This document shows positions 1 to 6,450 of a stretch of 8,565 nt of DNA, one piece after another (the first letter of the stretch is position 1; each line of letters opens with the position of its first letter). Location: NCBI GenBank assembly GCA_023387695.1, contig JAEWHT010000391.1, forward strand, positions 1-8,565. Direction: 5' to 3'. The stretch comes from Pseudomonadota bacterium (GTDB lineage Bacteria; Pseudomonadota; Alphaproteobacteria; Rhizobiales; Xanthobacteraceae). The notes under the pieces are model-generated. The model was not told the DNA's origin. It made no database searches and saw nothing but the letters and a program-made list of their open reading frames with translations. Made by a program: the position numbers and the translations under genes.

Positions 1-1703
1 CCCGAGCCCCCCCCCGCCTTTGCCTCAATAAGCAATCTGGCTGTCGGCAGCTTCTTTTGCAGAGCAGTGAACGCATTTGCAATGGTGGCACGTTCGTCCG
101 ATTCACGATGACGGACGATCGAAACAATTTCTTTCTGGGCGCGCGCCACCTGATTACTAACAATAAGATCGTACGCAAATTCCGTCAGATCGGAGAACTT
201 GATCCGCAGATTATTTTCGACGATCAGCCGAATTACTCCCAAGGCGGCGCGCCGCAGCGCGTACGGATCTTTGCTACCTGTCGGTTTCTCGTCGATGGAC
301 CAAAAGCCAACCAGCATGTCAACCTTATCCGCCAGCGCAACTGCAATGCTGACAGGGTCCGTCGGCACCCTGTCGCTGGGGCCTTGCGGCTTGTAGTGCT
401 CTTCGCAAGCTGCCGCTACAGATTCATCTTCGCCCTGCGCCCGAGCGTAATACTTTCCCATCAAACCTTGTAGTTCAGGAAACTCCCCAACGACTTCAGT
501 CAACAAATCCGCTTTTGCTAAACGCGCCGCGCGCCGAGCCTTGGTTACGTTGGCTCCAACGAATGGCGCTATGTACGTAGCAAGGGCTTCAATGCGCCTA
601 ATCCTGTCGGCCTGCGTCCCAAGCTTCTCGTGGAACACGATCTGCTCGAATTTCGGCAGACGATCCTCGAGCTTGGTCTTCAGGTCGGTCTCGTAGAAGA
701 ACTTCGCATCCGACAAGCGCGGACGGATCACGCGCTCATTGCCTGATACGATGACCTTGCCGCCGTCGCTCGCTTCGATATTGGCGGTGAGAACGAACTT
801 GTTGGTCAGCTTCCCTGTCTTGGGATCCTTGACCACAAAGCACTTCTGGTTGTTACGGATGGTGGCGCGGATCACCTCATCCGGGATCTTGAGGTATTCC
901 GCTTCGAACGACCCCATCATGACCACGGGCCATTCGACGAGGCCGGAGACTTCGTCAAGCAGGACCTGATCCTCGACGAGTTCAAAACCCTGCGCGAACG
1001 TCAATTCCTTGGCGTCGGCGAAGATGATGTCCTTGCGCGCCTGCGGATCGAGGATGACCTTTGCCGCCTTGAGCTTCGCCTCGTAGTCTTCGAAGCGGCG
1101 CACGGAAATCGCAGCTGGTGCCATGAAGCGATGGCCGTAGGTGGTCTGGCCGGTCGCGATGCCATCGACCTCGAACTTCACGATATCGGGTTCTTCCGTC
1201 TCGGGACCAAACGTCGCGATGATCGCATGCAGCGGACGCACCCAGCTCAGCGAGCCGGGCTTGCCGGAGCGCGCACCCCAGCGCATCGATTTCGGCCAGG
1301 GGAAGGTGCGGATGATAACGGGGAGGATTTCCGCGAGCACGTCGATCGCGTCGCGCCCGGCCTTCTCGATCAATGCGATGTAGAAGTCACCCTTGGGGTC
1401 GCGCTGGATCTTGGCCTCATCCAGCGACTTCAAGCCGGTCGCTTTCAGAAAGCCCTGCACGGCCGCATCGGGCCCGCCGACCTTCGGTCCGCGGCGTTCG
1501 GTCTTGAGGTCAGGCTGGCGCGCGGGAATGCCGTGCACGGTGAGTGCAAGCCGGCGCGGCGTCGCGAAGGCTTTTGCGCCCTCGTAGACGAGGCCTTCGG
1601 CGACGAGCTTCTCGGTCACCAAACGGCGCAGATCGTCGGCCGCCTTGGCCTGCATGCGCGCGGGAATTTCTTCCGAGAACAGTTCAAGCAAAAGATCGGG
1701 CAT
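1..1703 (-). CDS. glyS: Glycine--tRNA ligase beta subunit, partial (C-terminal end outside the window)
   Basis: Beta subunit of the alpha2-beta2 glycyl-tRNA synthetase, which with GlyQ charges tRNA-Gly in the cytoplasm. Translation starts at the ATG at 1703-1701 (MPDLLLELFSEEIPARMQAK) and stays open to the left edge, giving 567 codons. Family members are usually near 700 residues, so the C-terminal, anticodon-binding part is probably missing. Recognisable family blocks are FHEKLGTQ (residues 357-364), the HD-domain-like segment VSIAVALADKVDM (451-463) and DPYALRRAALGV (479-490). The start overlaps the glyQ stop by one base (TGATG), implying translational coupling. Upstream of residue about 367 the codon use is GC-rich and I found no AGG, AGA, ATA or TTA codons. 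Downstream all four appear and GC falls to about 55%. The last stretch (residues about 500-567) does not resemble the GlyS sequences I remember and ends in a glycine-coding G9 run. Identity is secure; the origin of the 3' part is open. Confidence 0.95.
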   Translation of the reverse strand, partial: MPDLLLELFSEEIPARMQAKAADDLRRLVTEKLVAEGLVYEGAKAFATPRRLALTVHGIPARQPDLKTERRGPKVGGPDAAVQGFLKATGLKSLDEAKIQRDPKGDFYIALIEKAGRDAIDVLAEILPVIIRTFPWPKSMRWGARSGKPGSLSWVRPLHAIIATFGPETEEPDIVKFEVDGIATGQTTYGHRFMAPAAISVRRFEDYEAKLKAAKVILDPQARKDIIFADAKELTFAQGFELVEDQVLLDEVSGLVEWPVVMMGSFEAEYLKIPDEVIRATIRNNQKCFVVKDPKTGKLTNKFVLTANIEASDGGKVIVSGNERVIRPRLSDAKFFYETDLKTKLEDRLPKFEQIVFHEKLGTQADRIRRIEALATYIAPFVGANVTKARRAARLAKADLLTEVVGEFPELQGLMGKYYARAQGEDESVAAACEEHYKPQGPSDRVPTDPVSIAVALADKVDMLVGFWSIDEKPTGSKDPYALRRAALGVIRLIVENNLRIKFSDLTEFAYDLIVSNQVARAQKEIVSIVRHRESDERATIANAFTALQKKLPTARLLIEAKAGGGS

Positions 1704-2638
1704 CAGGCCGCTCCGCCCGCTTCAGTATGGATCCAGGCTTCGCCGCAGGCTTTTGCCAGCTCGCGCACCCGAAGAATGTAGCTCTGCCGTTCGGTCACGG
1801 AGATCACGCCGCGCGCGTCGAGCAGGTTGAAGACGTGGCTCGCCTTGATGCACTGGTCATAGGCGGGCAGCGACATAAGGTGCGCTTCGCGCTTGCCGTC
1901 CTTCCAACCCTCGTCGAGATATTTCCGGCAAGCAGCTTCCGCCATCTTGAACTGCTCGAACAGCATCGCGGTGTCGGCGATTTCGAAATTGTGCTTCGAA
2001 TATTCCCGTTCGGCCTGAAGGAAGACGTCGCCATAGGTAACCTTGGCATCGCCGTCGCGGCCGTTGAAGTTGAGGTCATAGACGCGGTCGACGCCCTGCA
2101 CATACATCGCGAGGCGCTCGAGCCCGTAGGTGAGCTCGCCCGCGACCGGCGCGCATTCAAAGCCTGCGACCTGCTGGAAATAAGTGAACTGGCTGACTTC
2201 CATGCCGTCGCACCAGCACTCCCAGCCAAGACCCCAGGCGCCCAGTGTCGGGCTCTCCCAATCGTCCTCGACGAAGCGGATGTCGTGCACGGCGGAATCG
2301 ATGCCGATCGCGGCGAGCGACTTCAGGTACAGCTCCTGAAGGTTCGGCGGCGACGGCTTCATGATCACCTGGAACTGGTAGTAGTGCTGCATCCGGTTGG
2401 GATTCTCGCCGTAGCGGCCGTCCTTAGGCCGGCGCGAGGGCTGCACGTAGGCGGCGTTCCAGGGCTTTGGCCCGAGCGCACGCAGCGTGGTCGCCGGATG
2501 GAAGGTACCCGCGCCCATTTCCATGTCGTAGGGCTGCAGGATCACGCAGCCCTGCTCGGCCCAGAACCGCTGGAGCGCGAGGATGAAGCCCTGGAACGAG
2601 CGTTCCGGGCGCATATGGGCGGGCAATGAGGCGTCCAT
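1703..2638 (-). CDS. glyQ: Glycine--tRNA ligase alpha subunit
   Basis: Class II catalytic subunit of tetrameric glycyl-tRNA synthetase; it activates glycine with ATP and, with GlyS, transfers it to tRNA-Gly. The 311-residue product is complete and of usual length (about 300). Conserved family stretches include FILALQRFWAEQGCVILQPY near the N-terminus, MGAGTFHPATTLRALGP, YVQPSRRPKDGRYGENPNR, the segment around HDIRFVEDDWESPTLGAWG and the glycine-site region GLGWECWCDGMEVSQFTYF. The ATG at 2638 is chosen because the short leader MDASLPAHMRPERSF matches remembered rhizobial GlyQ. The ribosome binding site is poor (only GAG about 10 nt upstream), and ATG at 2614 is a possible alternative. A weak promoter-like pair on this strand (TTGATT at 2708-2703, 17-nt spacer, TACGGT at 2685-2680) lies upstream but matches consensus poorly. 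A long open frame on the opposite strand across the gene is a high-GC shadow. Confidence 0.98.
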   Translation of the reverse strand: MDASLPAHMRPERSFQGFILALQRFWAEQGCVILQPYDMEMGAGTFHPATTLRALGPKPWNAAYVQPSRRPKDGRYGENPNRMQHYYQFQVIMKPSPPNLQELYLKSLAAIGIDSAVHDIRFVEDDWESPTLGAWGLGWECWCDGMEVSQFTYFQQVAGFECAPVAGELTYGLERLAMYVQGVDRVYDLNFNGRDGDAKVTYGDVFLQAEREYSKHNFEIADTAMLFEQFKMAEAACRKYLDEGWKDGKREAHLMSLPAYDQCIKASHVFNLLDARGVISVTERQSYILRVRELAKACGEAWIHTEAGGAA

Positions 2639-2738
2639 CGTCAGATCAGGCTCTCGCGGGGGGTTTTGAATCGCGCGGGACCGTATCGACGGCAGGGGTG
2701 GGAATCAAGGCAAAGGGGGCGGATTCGGCCTCGTCTCC

Positions 2739-2858
2739 GTCATGGCCGGGCATAGCCGTCCGAAGGACGGCGTCGCTTCCGCTCGCCTATGTCCCGGCCA
2801 TCCACGGCCTTATTGCCGCACGGAGAACGTGGATGCCCGGGACAAGCCCGGGCATGAC
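2739..2858. repeat. Intergenic palindromic repeat (Bradyrhizobium-type mosaic element)
   Basis: This element contains several nested dyads. An imperfect outer pair, ATGGCCGGGCATAG (2742-2755) and CTATGTCCCGGCCAT (2787-2801), encloses a perfect hairpin, CCGTCC-GAA-GGACGG (2756-2770). Next come ATCCACG (2800-2806) against CGTGGAT (2828-2834), and a perfect hairpin ATGCCCGGG-ACAAG-CCCGGGCAT (2833-2855). The wording 'CCGGGCATAGCCGTCCGAAGGACGG' (in pieces) is familiar from dispersed repeats in Bradyrhizobium and relatives; that is recognition, not a search. It lies between glyQ and the end of the minus-strand hypothetical gene, so in RNA it could stop or stabilise the transcript of that gene before glyQ. 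There is no T-run after it, so it is not a classic intrinsic terminator. Confidence 0.75.
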
Positions 2859-2869
2859 GATTGGAGTAG

Positions 2870-3061
2870 CTAACCCGGCCGATACGCTCCGGTCACGGGG
2901 TCACGCTTCAGCGTCTGGACGGCCCCCATATGGGCGGCCTCGGCGACACGCGACAGGCGCATCTCCTCCAGCTCCTCATTGATCCTGATGGCGGTCTTGT
3001 ACGCCCAGCGGACCACGGCAAGCCCACCCAGGACGCCCGCGAATGCAACGAACGGCGGCAT
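2870..3061 (-). CDS. Small membrane-anchored conserved hypothetical protein (63 aa)
   Basis: I do not recognise a named family. The start is placed at the ATG at 3061-3059 (MPPFVAFAGVLGG) because AAGGA (3073-3069) precedes it by 7 nt. A TTG start six codons upstream at 3079 is possible but lacks a ribosome binding site. Residues about 2-20 are hydrophobic (VAFAGVLGGLAVV) and fit one membrane helix. Then come a positively charged juxtamembrane segment (RWAYKTAIR), a charged probable helix (NEELEEMRLSRVAEAA), and a tail TLKRDPVTGAYRPG resembling the 'D-P-x-T-G-x-Y-x-P' ends seen in small alphaproteobacterial proteins. By the positive-inside rule the charged C-terminal part should face the cytoplasm. 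The gene follows the S49 peptidase on the same strand with a gap of 105 bp and could be cotranscribed with it. Function unknown. Confidence 0.75.
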   Translation of the reverse strand: MPPFVAFAGVLGGLAVVRWAYKTAIRINEELEEMRLSRVAEAAHMGAVQTLKRDPVTGAYRPG

Positions 3062-3166
3062 CGGTCGATCCTTGTTCAATGCTCAGCCCCCACGCGCATA
3101 TTCGCGTACTCCGGGCCGCGCCGCAATTGGCTCAGTCCGGACCAAATGGCGCGGGATAGGCCTCGC

Positions 3167-4075
3167 CTAGAACCCGAATTTCGCCCAGATCGCCCGGGTC
3201 TCGACCGCCGAGATCAGGTCGTCCGGCAGGCTGGCCATTGATTCCATGGCCGAAAGTTGCCCCGCGCCGGCCGATTTTCGCCCGAGCAGGCCGGACAGCA
3301 GCCCCGTCGGCTGCGCAATCACGGGGGTGAGAACCTTCTCGCCGTAGCGGGCACGAAGAGTTGAGCGGAGGTCGCCGATGCCATCGGCGAGCCCAAGCGC
3401 GATCGAGGTTTCGCCCGCCCAGTACTCGCCGGTGAACAGGGTGTCGTCCGCCCCCTTGAGCCGCGCACCGCGGCTCTCCTTCACCAACGCGATGAATATC
3501 TGGTGGATCTCCCGCTGAAGCGCCTTCAGCTTGGCGACGTCGTCGGGATTCTCGGGCAGGAACGGATCGAGCATCGCCTTGTGCGCGCCGGCCGTGTAGA
3601 GGCGCCGCTCGATGCCGAGCCGCTTGATCGCCTCCTGGAAACCGAAGCTGCCACCGACCACGCCGATCGAGCCGAGGATCGAGGACGGATCGCAGAAGAT
3701 CTCGTCGCCCGCGCAGGCGATCATGTAGCCGCCGGAGGCCGCGACGTCCTCGACGAAGACCAGCACCGGCAGCTTCTTCTCCGCCGCCAACTGCTTGATG
3801 CGCAGATAGATCTGGCGCGACTGCACCGGTGAGCCGCCGGGCGAATTGATCACCAGCGCCACCGCCTTGGCGTTGCGCATTGAAAACGCCCGCTCCAGCA
3901 CACGCGCGACGCCCGCGAGCGACATGCCCGGACGCAGCGGCGTCACCGCGCCGATCACGCCGGACAGCCGCACCACCGGCACCACCGCCGTGCCCGGGCG
4001 GAAACGCGCAGGCAGATATTGCATGAGCTTGTCGGCCAGGCCGGAACTCCCGCGATCGTTCAATTGTTCGGCCAT
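3167..4075 (-). CDS. S49 family serine peptidase (SppA/SohB-like), no signal peptide
   Basis: The 302-residue protein belongs to the peptidase S49 (signal peptide peptidase SppA / SohB) family, which cleaves peptides in or at the membrane with a Ser/Lys dyad. Visible features are the oxyanion-side strand VALVINSPGGSP (72-83), the nucleophile in AASGGYMIACAGDEI (Ser114), the substrate-binding strand SSILGSIGVVGGSFGF (131-146) and the probable general base in GAHKAMLDPF (Lys166). The family's ADGIGD block is at 230-235. Unlike E. coli SppA or SohB, no N-terminal membrane helix or signal peptide is evident (MAEQLNDRGSSGLADKLMQY), so it may be cytoplasmic or peripherally bound. It is about half the size of tandem-domain SppA, with one catalytic domain. 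The ATG at 4075 is preceded by AGAGGTG at 5 nt spacing, which fixes the start. Annotated relatives are usually just 'S49 family peptidase'; substrate unknown. Confidence 0.93.
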   Translation of the reverse strand: MAEQLNDRGSSGLADKLMQYLPARFRPGTAVVPVVRLSGVIGAVTPLRPGMSLAGVARVLERAFSMRNAKAVALVINSPGGSPVQSRQIYLRIKQLAAEKKLPVLVFVEDVAASGGYMIACAGDEIFCDPSSILGSIGVVGGSFGFQEAIKRLGIERRLYTAGAHKAMLDPFLPENPDDVAKLKALQREIHQIFIALVKESRGARLKGADDTLFTGEYWAGETSIALGLADGIGDLRSTLRARYGEKVLTPVIAQPTGLLSGLLGRKSAGAGQLSAMESMASLPDDLISAVETRAIWAKFGF

Positions 4076-4187
4076 GCCGTCACCTCTGGTTAACCATTCT
4101 TTATCACGCGACTGTCATTGCTGGTGCCTGGAACGTGTTTTGCAGAATCCTCGTTGGGAAGCTGCAATAGGCAGCGGAGGAAACGTC

Positions 4188-4286
4188 ATGAAGATCTATC
4201 TGCTGTTGATGCTGATCGGTGCGCTCTTCACGGCGATTCGCTTTACGTCCCAGCCGGAACAGCAGTCGGAAACGCTTCCGCAGTAA
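4188..4286 (+). CDS. 32-aa single-helix membrane microprotein
   Basis: A short frame, ATG at 4188-4190 to TAA at 4284-4286, encodes a protein beginning MKIYLLLMLIGALFTAIRF and ending in a polar tail, TSQPEQQSETLPQ. A strong ribosome binding site GGAGG (4176-4180) sits 7 nt before the ATG. The start MKIYLLLMLIGALF suggests one membrane helix (residues 3-17) or an uncleaved signal anchor; there is no lipobox cysteine. The gene is on the plus strand in the 215-bp gap between two minus-strand genes. It is divergent from the S49 peptidase gene, with a 112-bp shared upstream region, and its stop is 4 bp from the end of the methyltransferase gene. I do not recognise the family. The case for it being real is the ribosome binding site plus the coherent membrane-protein composition; annotation programs could miss it because of its length. 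Confidence 0.7.
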   Translation: MKIYLLLMLIGALFTAIRFTSQPEQQSETLPQ

Positions 4287-4290
4287 GCTG

Positions 4291-5058
4291 TCACGACTCC
4301 CCCAGCGACAAGACCGCCCTCCCCTCCAGAATATTCCTCACCTCTTTTTTAGGCACACGTGACTCATCATTGAGCATGAGTCCCGGCAGCAATCGCATCG
4401 GCGCCCGGCCGCCTTTGACGGCGCGTACCAGCACGCGGATCGCAGGCTTCTCCGCTTCGCCATGAACCGGCAGGATCGACAGGCTGCCGAAGCCGCGTGA
4501 CAGCGCTGCCAAAACATCCGCCAGTCCGTCAGCACGCCAGATCAGTGTCAACACGCCGTTCGATCGGAGGATGCGGCGCGCTGCATGCATCCACGCATGC
4601 AGGGTCTCCTCGGTTGCAACATGCGCTGTGTGACGCGCCTGATCGGGCGAGCCGCGATGTCGCGCTGGATCGTTGAAGGGCGGGTTCATCAACACGCAAT
4701 CCGCGCTGTCGGGCATGAGCCCGTGTGCCGCAAAGGCCCGCGCATCATCAGTGACGTCGAGCACGATCACATCAGCGGCAAGCGCATTCGCCGCTGCATT
4801 GACGCGCGCAAGCTCAGCAAGTTCCGGATCGATCTCAACGAGGCAGAGATCAATCCCGGCCACGCGCCGCGCCAGCGCCAGGCCGGCCGCGCCGACGCCG
4901 GCACCGAAATCGACCACACGCTCACCGGCGCGGGCTTCCGTCGCCGCCGCAAGCAGGATGGCGTCGTGTCCGGCGCGGTGGCCGGATCGCTTCTGCCTCA
5001 GCAGCAACTGCCCGCCGAGAAAGGCGTCCTCGGTGATATCTGTGACGACGTCAATCAT
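4291..5058 (-). CDS. TrmN6/YfiC-like SAM-dependent methyltransferase (predicted tRNA adenine-N6)
   Basis: The 255-residue protein is a class I SAM-dependent methyltransferase of the COG4123 type. E. coli YfiC (TrmN6, about 245 aa) methylates N6 of A37 in tRNA1(Val). It has the SAM-binding motif I VVDFGAGVGAAGLALARR (48-65), the acidic end of strand 2 in LVEIDPELAELAR (73-85) and the N6-adenine motif NPPF (125-128). The tail carries the family's PAIRVLVRAVKGG stretch. The ATG at 5058 (MIDVVTDITEDAFLGGQLLL) is chosen over an upstream ATG at 5127 because homologues begin near the 'TEDAFLGG' segment and because this start gives an 8-bp overlap with the preceding DUF2007 gene, typical of translational coupling. 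The exact RNA target in this organism is inferred from the family and not shown; a protein substrate for the NPPF motif is less likely. Confidence 0.88.
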   Translation of the reverse strand: MIDVVTDITEDAFLGGQLLLRQKRSGHRAGHDAILLAAATEARAGERVVDFGAGVGAAGLALARRVAGIDLCLVEIDPELAELARVNAAANALAADVIVLDVTDDARAFAAHGLMPDSADCVLMNPPFNDPARHRGSPDQARHTAHVATEETLHAWMHAARRILRSNGVLTLIWRADGLADVLAALSRGFGSLSILPVHGEAEKPAIRVLVRAVKGGRAPMRLLPGLMLNDESRVPKKEVRNILEGRAVLSLGES

Positions 5059-5278
5059 CGCCGCGCAATTCGTGGCTGAGGCCGGCGTCCGTGAGGAGTT
5101 GCCGGGCCTCCTGGGCATCGTCCTCATGGACCAGGATCCGCCGCGGCAGGACGCCGAGCGAGCCTTCGATAATGCTCATGTTCTGGTCCAGCACCAGATG
5201 ATGGATGTTGGCGCCGTCGAGCAGCGCGCCGATCGCCGACACCAGCACGATATCGTTGGTCCGAACCAGTTCACGCAA
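5051..5278 (-). CDS. DUF2007-type small protein (putative signal-transducing protein)
   Basis: A 75-residue protein resembling the DUF2007 family (ferredoxin-like small domain, 'putative signal transducing protein'), whose biochemical role is not established. Typical features are the N-terminal strand RELVRTNDIVLVSAIGALLDGANIHHLVLD (in pieces), a central 'RRILVHEDDAQEARQLLTDAG' block (in pieces) and an acidic end. It starts with TTG at 5278-5276; a consensus AGGAGG (5290-5285) lies 6 nt upstream, which strongly supports this non-ATG start. The stop overlaps the methyltransferase start by 8 bp, so the two are almost certainly one transcript. The gene is divergent from the polyprenyl synthase gene. 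A perfect TTGACA on this strand (5321-5316) could be a -35 box, but no convincing -10 follows. It may assist or regulate the coupled methyltransferase; that is inference from position only. Confidence 0.85.
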   Translation of the reverse strand: MRELVRTNDIVLVSAIGALLDGANIHHLVLDQNMSIIEGSLGVLPRRILVHEDDAQEARQLLTDAGLSHELRGDD

Positions 5279-5335
5279 AACGGGCCTCCTGCCTGGAAGG
5301 GGTCAAAGCGGCAAATGTCAATGGTTCCACAGGAC

Positions 5336-5364
5336 TTGCCGCATCCCCGTCCAGTTTCTATTGT
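5336..5364 (+). promoter_or_regulatory. Candidate sigma-70-type promoter of the polyprenyl synthase gene
   Basis: TTGCCG (5336-5341) and TATTGT (5359-5364) are separated by exactly 17 nt and lie 46 nt upstream of the GTG start. Each box matches four of six consensus positions. This is the best promoter candidate in the divergent region between the DUF2007 gene and the polyprenyl synthase gene. It is a pattern match only. Confidence 0.4.
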
Positions 5365-5379
5365 CTTTCCATCAGAATA

Positions 5380-5392
5380 GCCCCTCCGGGGC
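5380..5392 (+). promoter_or_regulatory. Small hairpin in the 5' leader of the polyprenyl synthase gene
   Basis: GCCCC-TCC-GGGGC is a perfect 5-bp dyad with a 3-nt loop, located between the candidate promoter and the start codon. Its GGGG would be the only ribosome-binding candidate for a TTG start at 5398 and would be sequestered in the stem. That is one reason to prefer the GTG start at 5410, which has free GGAG (5400-5403). The dyad is short and could be chance in GC-rich DNA. Confidence 0.35.
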
Positions 5393-5409
5393 AAATATTG
5401 GAGACCGGC

Positions 5410-6417
5410 GTGGCCGTCATCGTACCTTTCGAAACCCCCGGCGCGTCGATCGAAGAGCTGGTGGCCCTTGTCGCCGGTGACATGGAGCGCGTCAACGCCA
5501 CCATCCTGTCGCGGACCGGGTCTGACGTGACCATGATCCCGGAAGTCGCCAACCATTTGATCTCCTCTGGCGGCAAGCGGCTGCGTCCGATGCTGACGCT
5601 CGCGATGGCGAACCTCGCCGGCTACACCGGCGACGGCCACATCAAGCTCGCTGCCTCCGTCGAGTTCATGCATACCGCCACGCTCCTCCACGACGATGTC
5701 GTGGATGAGAGCGAGATGCGCCGCGGCAAGCTGTCGGCGCGGATGCTCTGGGGCAATGAGGCCAGCGTGCTGGTCGGCGACTTCCTGCTCGGCCAGGCCT
5801 TCCGGATGATGGTCGAGGTCGGCTCGCTGCGCGCGCTCGACATCCTCTCGGCCGCCGCCGCCACCATTGCCGAGGGCGAGGTGATGCAGCTTGCCGCTGC
5901 CAAGAACACTGCGACCACCGAGGACGAATATCTCGCCGTCATCCGCGGCAAGACCGCCGAGCTGTTCGCGGCGGCCTCCGAGGTCGGCCCGGTCATCGCC
6001 AACCGCCCGAAGGCGGAACAGACCTCCTGCCGCTCGTTCGGCATGAATCTCGGCATCGCCTTCCAGCTCGTCGACGACGTGCTCGACTATGGCGGCAAGA
6101 GCGCAAAGCTCGGCAAGAACACCGGCGACGATTTCCGCGAGGGCAAGATCACGTTGCCCGTCGTGCTCGCCTTCCGTCGCGGCAACGACACCGAGCGCGC
6201 CTTCTGGATCAAGGCGCTCGAGCGCGGCGAGATCGGCGACAGCGATCTCGACCACGCCATCGGCCTGATGAACAAGCACCGCGCGCTCGAGGACACACTG
6301 AGCCGCGCCCAGCACTATGGCGCCATGGCGGTCGACGCGCTGGCCCTGTTCCCGTCCTCGCCGATGAAGAGCGCGCTGGAGCAGGTGGTGGCGTTCTGTC
6401 TGGCACGGTCGCACTGA
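5410..6417 (+). CDS. ispB: Long-chain polyprenyl diphosphate synthase (probably decaprenyl or octaprenyl, ubiquinone side chain)
   Basis: Trans-prenyltransferase that adds isopentenyl diphosphate units to an allylic primer to make the ubiquinone isoprenoid tail. Alphaproteobacteria of this group usually make Q10, so decaprenyl is likely; chain length cannot be read with certainty here. In the 335-residue product, GGKRLRP (54-60) binds substrate, and the first aspartate-rich motif is LLHDDVVDESEMRRG (DDVVD at 95-99). The second is FQLVDDVLDYGGK (DDVLD at 222-226), followed by the basic GDDFREGKITLP (239-250). All expected metal-binding aspartates are present. GTG at 5410 is chosen because GGAG (5400-5403) is 6 nt upstream and the product begins MAVIVPFETPG; an in-frame TTG at 5398 would add four residues. 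It is transcribed alone, divergent from the DUF2007-methyltransferase pair, and followed by the repeat-rich spacer. The 424-aa minus-strand open frame across it is a shadow. Confidence 0.95.
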   Translation: MAVIVPFETPGASIEELVALVAGDMERVNATILSRTGSDVTMIPEVANHLISSGGKRLRPMLTLAMANLAGYTGDGHIKLAASVEFMHTATLLHDDVVDESEMRRGKLSARMLWGNEASVLVGDFLLGQAFRMMVEVGSLRALDILSAAAATIAEGEVMQLAAAKNTATTEDEYLAVIRGKTAELFAAASEVGPVIANRPKAEQTSCRSFGMNLGIAFQLVDDVLDYGGKSAKLGKNTGDDFREGKITLPVVLAFRRGNDTERAFWIKALERGEIGDSDLDHAIGLMNKHRALEDTLSRAQHYGAMAVDALALFPSSPMKSALEQVVAFCLARSH

Positions 6418-6450
6418 GGGCGACTGGGCGCTTTCAGCTTCCACTAACAA

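Noticed and set aside
57..473. 138-aa plus-strand open frame at the left edge, considered as an accessory gene in the lower-GC patch
   Set aside because: The minus-strand frame reads as GlyS through this stretch (VALADKVDM, ALRRAALGV), and the plus frame has no ribosome binding site.
1544..2629. 361-aa open frame on the plus strand opposite glyQ and the glyS start
   Set aside because: It is antisense to the clearly recognised glyQ, rich in R, A and L from reversed high-GC codons, has no family resemblance and no ribosome binding site.
2680..2708. Promoter-like pair for glyQ
   Set aside because: The boxes match consensus at only 4 and 3 of 6 positions; with GC-rich alphaproteobacterial promoters this cannot be told from chance, so it is mentioned only in the glyQ entry.
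4335..4352. T6 run near CTCACCTCTTTTTTAGG considered as a terminator
   Set aside because: It lies inside the methyltransferase coding region (the AAAAAA of a Pro-Lys-Lys stretch) and has no preceding stem.
5176..6450. 424-aa open frame on the minus strand across the polyprenyl synthase gene
   Set aside because: It is the mirror of third-position GC in the real gene, with histidine- and glutamate-rich low-complexity sequence, and its end overlaps the DUF2007 gene in another frame.
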